64,000 nt of DNA from Sphingomonas oleivorans (GTDB taxonomy: Bacteria; Pseudomonadota; Alphaproteobacteria; Sphingomonadales; Sphingomonadaceae), in the NCBI RefSeq assembly GCF_003050615.1, contig NZ_NWBU01000005.1, forward strand, positions 62,001 through 126,000. Reading direction: 5' to 3'. The translations under genes and the position numbers were made by a program. The notes under the pieces are model-generated. The model did not search any database. It had not been told where the DNA came from and saw nothing but the letters and a program-made list of their open reading frames with translations. How positions within the stretch are numbered: the stretch's first letter is position 1; the number at the start of each line of letters is the position of its first letter. Below, one piece after another: positions 1 through 7,341 of the stretch.

Positions 1-68
1 GGCAGTTCACGACGAGCGGAGCTGGGTGATATCGAGGTGCGATGAGATTGGCCCAACCCTGGGCGCTC

Positions 69-659
69 TCAACGCCCCTCTCGTTTCCGCCGCCGAAACT
101 CGGCGACCTTGCGCTTGTTGCCGCACGCCGCCATCGAGCACCAACGGCGATCGCCGGAGCGCGACGTGTCGAGAAAGAGGATCGCACATCCGTCCCCCTC
201 GCATTGGCGAACCCGATCGGCCATCTCGCCACCCAGCAGCAGGACGGCTTCGCGCGCGACAAATGCCAGCAATGCGCCGGCGTCGCTGCGCAATCGCGCC
301 CGACCGTCGGAGTCGATCTCGGGCGCTGCTGCAGGCAGTCGTGCTATGCTGTTGAGAACCGTGCGTGCCCTTGCGGGCAGCGCCTGTCCTGTGATGCGTC
401 CCATCGTCAGGGTGTAGATCGCCTCCCGCAACCGCCGTGCAGAATCCAACAGGTGGTCGTCCGGCGCGATCGTCCCGCATTCGAACTCGGCGGCCCGGAG
501 CCAGCGCACGACATCCTCCGGCCGCGCGAGGAGGTCGCGCTGCGTTTCCTTGAGGCGGCCCGTCAGCGTGGCCGTGAGGTCGAGCGCCGCGAGGCCGCCG
601 CGAAAGCGGAAACCGTCTCGGGTTTCCTCATGTGAGACCGAACCTTTCACTGGAAGCAT
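69..659 (-). CDS. CGNR zinc-finger / ABATE-domain transcriptional regulator
   Basis: The 196-residue protein has the layout of the CGNR family: a helical ABATE-like region (about residues 20-145) followed by a C-terminal zinc finger. Cysteines C153, C158, C174 and C179 fit the finger, and the signature reads CGNK instead of CGNR, followed by a basic tail. The family is thought to be ligand-responsive DNA-binding regulators. It is divergent from the SDR gene downstream, and the 145 bp between them hold two 21-bp inverted repeats, so it probably represses itself and the SDR/lipocalin pair. The start at 659 is the upstream-most ATG and is not certain. Confidence 0.85.
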   Translation of the reverse strand: MLPVKGSVSHEETRDGFRFRGGLAALDLTATLTGRLKETQRDLLARPEDVVRWLRAAEFECGTIAPDDHLLDSARRLREAIYTLTMGRITGQALPARARTVLNSIARLPAAAPEIDSDGRARLRSDAGALLAFVAREAVLLLGGEMADRVRQCEGDGCAILFLDTSRSGDRRWCSMAACGNKRKVAEFRRRKREGR

Positions 660-693
660 GGGCCTTTCATCTGGTTGCGATGCGCATTGATAT

Positions 694-750
694 GAAACCA
701 GATTGACAGGTTACATGACATGGGGCAACGTAACCGAACAAACAGGTTAC
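694..750. promoter_or_regulatory. Tandem operator-like inverted repeats
   Basis: Two copies of the same 21-bp dyad lie between the divergent CGNR and SDR genes: GAAACC-N9-GGTTAC at 694-714 and GTAACC-N9-GGTTAC at 730-750. The spacer is 9 bp in both and the centres are 36 bp apart. This is seen directly; binding by the adjacent CGNR regulator is inference. Confidence 0.6.
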
Positions 751-804
751 CATTGCGAACGCATGATCAACCGCATTCTTTTGCGGACCGGACGGAGGTT
801 CTGG

Positions 805-1503
805 GTGAGCCTATTGCTGGAAGGGCAGAGCGTGGTTGTCGTCGGCGGCAGCACCGGGATAGGCTGGGCGATTGCGGAACTCGCCGCGAAGGCTGGCGCG
901 CGGACCTTCGCGCTCAGCCGTTCGGCAAATGCGCCCGAGGGGGCGGAAGGGATGATCGCCGACGTGACGGATGCGGCATCGATGGAAGCTGCTTTCGGCC
1001 GTATCGGCCAAATCCATCACCTGGCTTATACTGCATGGTCTCGCCAGGGAGCGCCGCCGCTCGGAACGCTGACGAGCGACCATCTGCAACAGACCTTCGC
1101 CGCCAAATTGTTCGGCGCTCTGCACACGGTCCGCCTGGCTCTGCCCCATCTCGATCCGTTGGCGTCGATCACCCTCACCTCGGGCCAGGTGTCGCGCAAA
1201 TATGGCGTCGGGAGCGTCCTCAAGGGCTCGGTCAACGCGGCCCTGGACTCGGCCGGCAAGCATCTCGCCAAGGAACTGGCGCCGCGCCGCGTCAACGTAA
1301 TCAGCCCCGGCGTGACCGATACGGCGCAATGGGGCGAAGCGGGCTCGGCCAGACGGCAGGAGGCGCTGGAGCGCGTTTCCGCCGCTCTGCCCGTCAAGCG
1401 GGTCGCCACGCCGAAGGAGCTGGCCTCCGCCTATCTGTTCGTGATGACCAACCCGTTTGTGACGGGCGCCGTCGTCGATGTCGATGGAGGAGGATTGTTA
1501 TGA
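805..1503 (+). CDS. Atypical SDR-family oxidoreductase
   Basis: A 232-residue Rossmann-fold short-chain dehydrogenase. The cofactor loop GGSTGIG is at residues 14-20 and the RVNVISPG segment of the C-terminal half is present. The usual YxxxK is not: the lysine (K140) aligns but the position four before it is glycine, so the classical catalytic tyrosine is missing, as in a known divergent SDR subgroup. A GTG start at 805 is chosen because GGAGG lies at 794-798. Longer in-frame starts (TTG 703, ATG 763) would read through the operator repeats. The stop overlaps the next ATG (ATGA), so it is co-translated with the lipocalin-like gene. Confidence 0.85.
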   Translation: MSLLLEGQSVVVVGGSTGIGWAIAELAAKAGARTFALSRSANAPEGAEGMIADVTDAASMEAAFGRIGQIHHLAYTAWSRQGAPPLGTLTSDHLQQTFAAKLFGALHTVRLALPHLDPLASITLTSGQVSRKYGVGSVLKGSVNAALDSAGKHLAKELAPRRVNVISPGVTDTAQWGEAGSARRQEALERVSAALPVKRVATPKELASAYLFVMTNPFVTGAVVDVDGGGLL

Positions 1504-2030
1504 ATTCGCGCGCTCTGCTTGGCCGCCGCACGCTGCTTGCGCTAGCCGCGGCCGTTCCCGTGGCGGCTGCCGCTGGCAAGGCAGCTTCGCAGCCGGCCGC
1601 GCCGTCGCTTGCCGGCACTTGGACGCTCGTCGCCGCCGACCGCCGATTGCCGGACGGCTCGGTGACGCGCGACTATGGCGCCGCGCCGCAAGGCCGGCTG
1701 ATGATCGATGACGCGGGGCGATATGCGGTGCAGATATTCCGCGCCGAGCGGCCGAATTTCGCGGCCGCGGACAAGGCTGGCGGCACCGACGCCGAAATGC
1801 GCGCCGCCGTCATGGGCTCAAGCACGCACTTCGGTTCGCTTACCGTCGATTGGGCAGCGAAGTCGCTGCGTTTCACAATCGAGGACTCGTCGTTTCCGAA
1901 CTGGCGCGGGCAGGTGCAGAGACGTTCCTTTACCCTGCGCGAGGATGTGCTGAGCTGGGAGGTTCCGCCGCGGCCGGACGGCGCCGTGCCGATCTCCGTC
2001 TGGCGCCGCGTATCGAGTCCGACGCCATGA
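1500..2030 (+). CDS. Lipocalin-like domain protein, exported
   Basis: A 176-residue protein with an N-terminal export signal containing a twin arginine (GRRTLLAL, residues 8-15) and a hydrophobic Ala-rich stretch to about residue 27. The mature part begins LAGTWTLVAADRR, the typical first strand of the lipocalin-like family, which folds as a small beta-barrel. Later segments (GRLMIDDAGRYAVQIFR, SLTVDWAAKSLRFTIEDS) fit alternating strands. Ligand unknown. It is coupled to the SDR upstream by an ATGA overlap, which suggests that both act on one small molecule, possibly under control of the CGNR regulator. Confidence 0.8.
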   Translation: MNSRALLGRRTLLALAAAVPVAAAAGKAASQPAAPSLAGTWTLVAADRRLPDGSVTRDYGAAPQGRLMIDDAGRYAVQIFRAERPNFAAADKAGGTDAEMRAAVMGSSTHFGSLTVDWAAKSLRFTIEDSSFPNWRGQVQRRSFTLREDVLSWEVPPRPDGAVPISVWRRVSSPTP

Positions 2031-2031
2031 G

Positions 2032-2412
2032 CGCCTGTGCAAGGATCAGCGCTGGGTCTGGGCGGCGCTGCGCAGTCTCGGACGCGAAGGCGTTGCCGAT
2101 CTGGTCGACAGGTGCTGTCGTTTGGCGCGCCTGTTCGCGGACCAGTTGGGCGCGGCGGGCTTCGAGATTCTCAACGACGTGGTGCTCAATCAGGTCGTAG
2201 CGACCCTGCCTGGACGGGAAGCGCAGATGCCGGAGATCGCGGCCAGGGTCCGGGCCAGCGGCGAGGCATGGTTCGGACCCACCCGATGGCGCGGGACGGA
2301 TGCAATCCGGCTCAGCGTGTCTTCCTGGGTCACGACGGAAGAGGACGTGTACCGCACGGTCGCGGCCATCAGGACCGCACGTCTCGCACACAAATTCAAA
2401 GATCGGAAATGA
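2032..2412 (+). pseudogene. 3' fragment of a PLP-dependent decarboxylase/aminotransferase
   Basis: The frame encodes only a C-terminal segment: AALRSLGREGVADLVDRCCRLARLFADQL, then NDVVLNQVV and the terminal SVSSWVTTEEDVYRTVAAI. That is the end of PLP-dependent group II decarboxylase-like enzymes. The PLP-lysine domain is absent and there is no proper start; upstream sequence is the end of the lipocalin gene. It is treated as a 5'-truncated remnant. A second, shorter copy of the same tail lies at 2929-3078. Confidence 0.6.
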
Positions 2413-2416
2413 CAGG

Positions 2417-2797
2417 ATGCCACATTGCGTGATCGAGTGCCCGGCTTCCATCGAGGCGGCAGTGGATTTGGATATCCTGGTCAAAACTGTTCACGACGCG
2501 GCGGATTCGACCGGGATCTTCACTCCTGGAGATGTGAAGTCGAGGTTGAAGGTTTACCAGCATGACATGGTTGGTGGCCGGAAGGACGACTATGTCCATG
2601 TGACGATCGGCCTTCTGAGCGGACGTACGGATGATCAGAAAAAGGCGCTTTCCAGCGCCGTGGCGCGCGCGGTCTGCGAGTTGCTCCCGAATGTCCACTT
2701 TATTTCCGTGGATGTAAGGGACTTTTGCTTGGAAACCTACAGCAATCGGGCCTCACTGGACCGTCTTGCCGGGCAGGCCGCTCCAGCCCGCATCTGA
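2417..2797 (+). CDS. 5-carboxymethyl-2-hydroxymuconate isomerase-like tautomerase
   Basis: A 126-residue protein beginning MPHCVIECP. This puts a proline directly after the initiator methionine, the catalytic base of tautomerase-superfamily enzymes. Length and the segments HDAADSTGIFTPGDVKSRLKVYQ and YVHVTIGLLSGRTDDQKKALS match the CHMI (HpaF-like) family, which tautomerises muconate-type intermediates of homoprotocatechuate degradation. No other gene of that pathway is nearby. It sits between two decarboxylase remnants, so it may be a stranded survivor; its own frame looks intact. Confidence 0.75.
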   Translation: MPHCVIECPASIEAAVDLDILVKTVHDAADSTGIFTPGDVKSRLKVYQHDMVGGRKDDYVHVTIGLLSGRTDDQKKALSSAVARAVCELLPNVHFISVDVRDFCLETYSNRASLDRLAGQAAPARI

Positions 2798-2928
2798 TGA
2801 AGCGGGGGGGCGCCGTCTATCAGGTGACGCTGTCAGCGGTCGAAACCTGGCCTCCGGTCTGAACGAAAAGAAAGTGGAGAGCGAAGATGCGGTGAGAAAG
2901 TGGCTCCCTTGACCAAGCTCCATTGCAT

Positions 2929-3078
2929 GCGGCCAGGGTCCGCGCCGGCGGCGAAGCATGGTTCGGGCCGACCAGGTGGCGCCGGGTGGATGCGATACGG
3001 CTTAGCGTGTCTTCCTGGATCACGACGGAAGAGGATGTGCATCGCACGGTAGCAGCCATCAGAGCAGCGGTCGCCTAA
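2929..3078 (+). pseudogene. Second copy of the decarboxylase C-terminal tail
   Basis: Fifty codons ending in TAA encode AARVRAGGEAWFGPTRW followed by DAIRLSVSSWITTEEDVHRT. This is nearly identical to codons of the 2032-2412 fragment but with diverged third positions. It therefore comes from a paralogue or an older duplication, not a recent tandem copy. No start codon and no upstream homology were seen. Confidence 0.6.
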
Positions 3079-3141
3079 CGAGACAGACCACATGCGCGAT
3101 TGCATCGGGCGGCCCGCTTCACTGACACAACGCGCGCTGTG

Positions 3142-3216
3142 TTTCACAACGCAATCGCCGCAGGCTTCGGCGGCGAACATGTCACGGCCATCGCCAAGCT
3201 CTACCGCGTCCGGTAG
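3142..3216 (+). pseudogene. Possible C-terminal tail of an NAD(P)-dependent dehydrogenase
   Basis: About 24 codons read AIAAGFGGEHVTAIAKLYRVR and then stop. The pattern resembles the last helix of 6-phosphogluconate/3-hydroxyisobutyrate-type dehydrogenases. The stop lies in an inverted repeat CTACCG-N4-CGGTAG (3201-3216) that also holds the stop of the convergent AraC fragment. Assignment is weak because the piece is short. Confidence 0.3.
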
Positions 3217-3551
3217 CGGCCGGGCGAGATCGAAAATTGCCGTCGGAAGGCGTTGCCGAAAGCCGTGGCCGAATCGTAGCCGACACTGAGCGCGACGTTT
3301 TCCACCGAAAGCCCGGTCGATCGCAGCAGCTTCGCCGCAACATTCATGCGCCATTGCGCAAGATAGCCGAGCGGCGTCTGGCCGACCAGAAGGGAGAAGC
3401 GACGCGCAAACGCCGCTCTCGACATCCCGGCGCGAGCGGCGTCATCGCGTCGGTTCAACAGGATCTCGGCCATGAAGCGCGGCGGAGGTCGCGTCTGGCC
3501 GCCTCGCTTCTCGGCACAGCCGGACTCGTCACCGATCCCGCTGCCTGTCAC
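3201..3551 (-). pseudogene. C-terminal DNA-binding fragment of an AraC-family regulator
   Basis: From about residue 43 the frame is a good AraC double helix-turn-helix: MSRAAFARRFSLLVGQTPLG, QWRMNVAAKLLRSTGLSVENV and GYDSATAFGNAFRRQFSISPGRYR. The preceding 42 residues are unrelated low-complexity sequence, and both the N-terminal effector domain and the first helices of the HTH are missing. It is best regarded as a 5'-truncated remnant. Confidence 0.6.
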
Positions 3552-3767
3552 GCGTGGCTGCCGGCACCGCGCGATGTCGCTGATCGCCTCGTCTCCACTG
3601 CGGCCGGGATTGGCATCAAGGTCACGCTCCCCGAATCCGTGATGGTGGAGCGCGAGGATCGGACCACGGGCATTCGCCTTTGCCTGGGTGGCCCATCCTT
3701 CGACGAACTGACGGACGCTCTGACCGCGCTATCCGGTCTGTTGAACAACATTCACAACAAGGCGTGA
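3465..3767 (+). pseudogene. C-terminal fragment of a MocR-type (GntR/aminotransferase) regulator
   Basis: In frame to the stop at 3767 the sequence reads HAWLPAPRDVADRLVSTAAG, then IRLCLGGPSFDELTDALTAL. This is the characteristic end of the aminotransferase-like domain of MocR/PdxR regulators. The HTH and PLP-binding portions are absent. It overlaps the antisense AraC fragment, so at most one could ever have been functional in this arrangement. Confidence 0.5.
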
Positions 3768-4095
3768 CCGCATAGGGCGGTGCCGCCAATCGCGACGACG
3801 CGAGCAAGCTATCCAGCATATCGCCACCCACATGCCCGCCATTGCCGCCGATTTCCCTCCATTGCCGCCGAAAACCGCCGATTGCCGCAATGGCTGTGAA
3901 ATGCCGTTTCGGATTAGATGGTTATGACGTATTCGTAGTGCTCATCTTCGTCGGGCGCTCCCCTGCCCTTCGTCCGACATTGCGCCCAAGTCCGCCCCAA
4001 CCTGCCCAAGGCCGAACTGCTCAACGGCATCGGCCGATTTCGGCCAGTCCGCTCGCGAGAGATGAACCCCTGAAGCAGATCTTGCCAACGGGGCT
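3768..4095. repeat. Gene-free stretch: ATTGCCGCC repeats and dispersed repeat copy A
   Basis: No gene seen. At about 3840-3895 the unit ATTGCCGCC/ATTGCCGCA recurs three times with short spacers. At about 3955-4050 lies one copy of the dispersed repeat whose recognisable words are CCCTTCGTCC, TGCGCCCAAGTCCGC, CCTGCCCAAGGCC and CTCAACGGCATCG. Other copies are near 6673, 8985 (half), 25210, 33660 and, inverted, 56880. Confidence 0.65.
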
Positions 4096-4989
4096 TCAAC
4101 CAAGGACCAGATGATCGCCCATGAACGCGACAAAGGCGCGGATCTTGGGTGAAAGCTGGCGATTGGCCGGCCATAGCACGCTGAACATGCCCGTTTCCGC
4201 GACATGGGGCTCAAGAAGCGGCACGAGGCGTCCCTCCCCGATCTGACGGGCGACGGCAAAGGGCGGCAGGCAGGCGATGCCGAAACCTTGCTCGGCCAGA
4301 TGAACGAGCGGCTCGATCGTGTTCGCGCTCATCGTTTCCGGCAGGTCGAGCTTCAGGGCCGTGCCATTGTCGAGCAACGGCCATGGCCGCAGCTTGCCGC
4401 TCGCGGGCGAGCTCTGGTGAAGGCAGGCATGCGCGGAGAGGTCCTGCGGCACTGTGGGCGTGCCATGTCGGCCAAGATAATCGGGTGACGCGACGATGCG
4501 CAGCCGAAAGCGACCGAGCGTGCGGCTCATCAGCCGGCTATCGGCAGGCATGCCGGTGCGGACAACGGCGTCGAACCCTTCCTCGATCACGTCCACCAGC
4601 CTGTCGGTGAAGTCGAGGTCCAGGCGGATGTCCGGATAGGCGCGCATGAAGTCTGCGAGGACCGGCATCAGCAGCATGCCGACCAGCGGCAGGCTGATCC
4701 GCAGTCGCCCTTTCGGGACCTGGCTTGCCTGGGCCAGCTCCGCTTCGGCCGCGTCGACCTCCTCGAAGATGCGGCGGCAGCGATCGAGGAACAGCCTGCC
4801 CTCCTCGGTCAGCGTCATATTGCGCGTGTTGCGATGGAACAGCCGCACGGCCAGCCGTTGTTCGAGCCGCGCGACCGCCTTGCCGATCGCCGAGGCGGAC
4901 AGGCCGAGCTGGCGCCCCGCCGCGACAAAGCTGCCGGTTTCGGCCGATTGGACGAAGGCGCTCAACGTTCCGAGATGGTCCATGCGCAT
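4096..4989 (-). CDS. LysR-family transcriptional regulator
   Basis: A 297-residue protein with an N-terminal winged HTH (MDHLGTLSAFVQSAETGSF, with GLSASAIGKAVARLEQRL as recognition region, residues 3-48) and a LysR substrate-binding domain from about residue 90. Length is standard. It is divergent from the ABM-monooxygenase/MFS pair and separated from it by about 108 bp containing a perfect palindrome at 4997-5011, so it probably controls that operon in response to a small ligand, perhaps a redox-active or antibiotic compound. Ligand not deducible. Confidence 0.93.
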   Translation of the reverse strand: MRMDHLGTLSAFVQSAETGSFVAAGRQLGLSASAIGKAVARLEQRLAVRLFHRNTRNMTLTEEGRLFLDRCRRIFEEVDAAEAELAQASQVPKGRLRISLPLVGMLLMPVLADFMRAYPDIRLDLDFTDRLVDVIEEGFDAVVRTGMPADSRLMSRTLGRFRLRIVASPDYLGRHGTPTVPQDLSAHACLHQSSPASGKLRPWPLLDNGTALKLDLPETMSANTIEPLVHLAEQGFGIACLPPFAVARQIGEGRLVPLLEPHVAETGMFSVLWPANRQLSPKIRAFVAFMGDHLVLG

Positions 4990-4996
4990 GGGATAG

Positions 4997-5011
4997 CGGA
5001 ATATTATTCCG
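4997..5011. promoter_or_regulatory. 15-bp perfect palindrome, likely LysR operator
   Basis: CGGAATA-T-TATTCCG lies 8 bp upstream of the LysR start and about 87 bp upstream of the divergent monooxygenase gene. It has the size and symmetry of a LysR-type binding site. The palindrome is directly visible; the assignment is inference from position. Confidence 0.55.
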
Positions 5012-5097
5012 TAGTCAGCGGAACATGAGCCTGTTTTTCTTGAAGCAGGCGGAATTTACCTGGCGAGGCAATTGGAACCTGTCTTCGGAGAAGCAGC

Positions 5098-5445
5098 ATG
5101 ACCGACCAGCCCCAAATCGCCTTCACCGCGGCGCCGGAGCCCACCACCTTCATCGTCAACGTCATCCATGCCCATCCCGGCAAGCAGGAGGAAGCGTTCC
5201 GCATCATTCAGCATGTCGTCCATTATGTCGCGGAACGGAAGCCCGGCTTCCTGTGGAGCAACCTGGCCAAGAGCACGGACGGGCTGACCGTCGTCAACAT
5301 CGAGGCGATATCGGACGCCGGCGACGTCGAGCTGTTCTTTTCCGATCCGGTCTTCGTGGAAAAGTTCCGGCAACTCGATGAGGTATCGACGAGCGAGTTC
5401 CATATCTACCGGACGGGCGATCTGGTGCTGCCGGCACGCTCATGA
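5098..5445 (+). CDS. Antibiotic biosynthesis monooxygenase (ABM) domain protein
   Basis: A 115-residue ABM-type ferredoxin-like fold: TFIVNVIHAHPGKQEEAFRI forms the first strand and helix, followed by KPGFLWSNLAKSTDG and the VVNIEAISDAGDVELFFSD segment. Such proteins dimerise and act as cofactor-free quinone-forming monooxygenases or as stress proteins. AAGCAGC precedes the ATG. The stop overlaps the next start (ATGA), so it is an operon partner of the efflux pump downstream, which suggests modification plus export of an aromatic or quinoid compound under LysR control. Confidence 0.85.
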   Translation: MTDQPQIAFTAAPEPTTFIVNVIHAHPGKQEEAFRIIQHVVHYVAERKPGFLWSNLAKSTDGLTVVNIEAISDAGDVELFFSDPVFVEKFRQLDEVSTSEFHIYRTGDLVLPARS

Positions 5446-6629
5446 TCACGGCGCAGCTTGCCGCGCCCGCCCGCAAGGAGGGACTTCCGATCGCCGGGCT
5501 GCTCGCGCTGGCGACCGCGGGCTTCGTCACCATCCTTACGGAAGCGCTGCCGGCAGGCCTGCTGCCGCAGATCGGCGCCGATCTCGCCGTCAGCGAGGCG
5601 ATGGCAGGTCAGCTTGTCACGCTCTACGCCATCGGCTCGTTCGCCGCGGCCATCCCGCTGACCGCGGCGACGCGGGGCTGGCGCCGACGGCCGTTGCTGC
5701 TGTCGGCGATCATGGGCTTCGCCCTCGCGAACATGGTGACCGCACTGTCCGGCAGCTTCGCCCTGATCCTTGCGGCGCGTTTCGTCGCGGGTGTGTCGGC
5801 AGGCCTGCTTTGGGCGCTGCTCGCGGGCTATGCGGTCCGTATGGCACCGGCACATCTCGGCGGCCGCGCGATGGCGCTGGCGATGGCGGGCACGCCGCTC
5901 GCGCTCTCGATCGGCATTCCTGCCGGCACCTTCCTCGGCGGAATCGCCGACTGGCGGACAAGCTTCGGCCTGATGAGCATGATCGCTATGACGCTGGTCG
6001 GCTGGATTCTCTGGAAGCTGCCCGATTTTGCCGGCGAGGAAAGCGGAAAGCAGCTCCCGCTCCGCCACGTCTTCACGCTGCCGGGCGTGCGGCCTACGCT
6101 GTTCGTGACGCTCGCCTTCGTGCTCGCCCACAATATGCTCTACACCTATGTCGCGCCGCTCCTGACGATGCTGGGCCTGATCGGACGGACGGACCGCATG
6201 CTGCTGCTCTTTGGTTGTGCGGCATTGGCCAGCATCTGGATCGTCGGAATGCTGATCGACCGTTGGTTGCGGCCATTGACGCTGGCGAGTGTGGGGCTGT
6301 TCATCGTCGCCGCGCTGACGATCCTGTCCGGGTCGGGCGCAACGATCCATGGAGCGATGCTGGCCTGGGGGCTGGGCTTCGGGGGCGCAGCCACGCTCTT
6401 CCAGACCGCGTCCGCCAGGGCGGCCGGCCCCGCCGCCGACGTGGCGCAGGCCATGATCGTCACGGTCTGGAATCTGGCGATCGCCGGCGGCGCGCTGATA
6501 GGGGGCGTCATTCTCGACAGCCTCGGTGCCGGGGCCCTGCCATGGGCATTGCTGCTTCTACTCTTCCCGACATTCTGCCTATTGCTCAAGGATAGGCATT
6601 TCGGAACGGCACGCGGGCTGAAAGCGTAA
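5442..6629 (+). CDS. MFS efflux transporter (AraJ/sugar-efflux type)
   Basis: A 395-residue protein with about 12 hydrophobic segments. The first membrane helix, GLLALATAGFVTILTEALPAG, followed by LLPQIGADLAVSEAMAGQLV, is typical of the DHA1 drug/arabinose efflux group. The cytoplasmic loop TAATRGWRRRPLLL carries the MFS charge pattern. It is translationally coupled to the ABM monooxygenase by an ATGA overlap. A GGCCGTT-G-AACGGCC hairpin (6638-6652) follows the stop, then dispersed repeat copy B. Substrate unknown; an inducible toxic aromatic is plausible. Confidence 0.9.
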   Translation: MITAQLAAPARKEGLPIAGLLALATAGFVTILTEALPAGLLPQIGADLAVSEAMAGQLVTLYAIGSFAAAIPLTAATRGWRRRPLLLSAIMGFALANMVTALSGSFALILAARFVAGVSAGLLWALLAGYAVRMAPAHLGGRAMALAMAGTPLALSIGIPAGTFLGGIADWRTSFGLMSMIAMTLVGWILWKLPDFAGEESGKQLPLRHVFTLPGVRPTLFVTLAFVLAHNMLYTYVAPLLTMLGLIGRTDRMLLLFGCAALASIWIVGMLIDRWLRPLTLASVGLFIVAALTILSGSGATIHGAMLAWGLGFGGAATLFQTASARAAGPAADVAQAMIVTVWNLAIAGGALIGGVILDSLGAGALPWALLLLLFPTFCLLLKDRHFGTARGLKA

Positions 6630-7333
6630 AGGAAACCGGCCGTTGAACGGCCCCGCCGCCCCTCAATCGGTTCCCCACCCTTCGCCCAACATTTCGCCCA
6701 AATCCGCCCTTGCCTGCCCGAAGCCCATTCAAGGCTGCAGCCATCCCGCAACATTCTTAAGGCCAGGGCGACAAGGCGTTGCAGCCGGATCCGTGAAACC
6801 CCGTCGCGCGCCTGGACGGAGACGCCGTGCAGCAAGGCGGCAAGATAATCGCCCACCAGCTCCGCATCGACGTCCGGCGGCACGTCGCCATCGGCCATGC
6901 CCTTTTCGATCCGGATCCGGAACGCGTCCGCGCGGCGGCGGCGATGCTCCATCAGCCATTCGGCAATCGCCATATTCTCCTGCGCGCAATTGGTGGCGGC
7001 CGCCACCACCATGCATCCCGCGGGATATCCGGGCCGCGTATAGAGATCGATCGCGTCCCGGAACGTCCGTTCGATCGCGCCGAGCGCGGTGGATTCCTCG
7101 GCCAGGGCACGGTCGGCAAACCCGCCCTCATTGCGTTCGTAAAGCTCGACAGCTTCGCGAAACAGCGCCGCCTTGGACCCGAACGCCGCATAGATGCGCG
7201 CGGACGCCAGGCCAAGTGCTGCGACAAGATCCGCGATCGACACGCCTTGATAGCCGCGCCGCCAGAACAGGTCGCGTGCGCGCAGCAACGCCTCGTCCCG
7301 ATCAAACTCCCTTGGTCTGCCTGCCATGCCCAT
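6146..7333 (-). CDS. TetR-family regulator with abnormal read-through tail
   Basis: Residues 1-197 are a normal TetR protein: basic start AGRPREFDRDEALLRARDLF, HTH GVSIADLVAALGLASARIYAAFGSK (about 30-54), and a ligand domain ending in LVALALRMLRDG. After residue 197 the frame runs through dispersed repeat B and on, antisense, into the MFS gene, making 395 residues. The last 198 residues are not protein-like. The repeat apparently replaced the original end. The DNA-binding part could still work. It is divergent from a truncated alcohol dehydrogenase that was probably its target. Confidence 0.6.
   Translation of the reverse strand: MGMAGRPREFDRDEALLRARDLFWRRGYQGVSIADLVAALGLASARIYAAFGSKAALFREAVELYERNEGGFADRALAEESTALGAIERTFRDAIDLYTRPGYPAGCMVVAAATNCAQENMAIAEWLMEHRRRRADAFRIRIEKGMADGDVPPDVDAELVGDYLAALLHGVSVQARDGVSRIRLQRLVALALRMLRDGCSLEWASGRQGRIWAKCWAKGGEPIEGRRGRSTAGFLYAFSPRAVPKCLSLSNRQNVGKSRSSNAHGRAPAPRLSRMTPPISAPPAIARFQTVTIMACATSAAGPAALADAVWKSVAAPPKPSPQASIAPWIVAPDPDRIVSAATMNSPTLASVNGRNQRSISIPTIQMLANAAQPKSSSMRSVRPIRPSIVRSGAT
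6638..6652 (+). terminator. Hairpin after MFS gene
   Basis: GGCCGTT-G-AACGGCC is a perfect inverted repeat 9 bp after the MFS stop. No T-tract follows, so if it terminates transcription it may need Rho. Confidence 0.35.
6673..6728. repeat. Dispersed repeat copy B
   Basis: The words CCCTTCGCCCAACATTTCG, CCCAAATCCGCCC and TGCCTGCCCGAAGCCC match copies A, C and D. It lies exactly where the TetR gene on the minus strand loses its expected C-terminus and stop. Confidence 0.65.
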
Positions 7334-7341
7334 TCCTTGAT

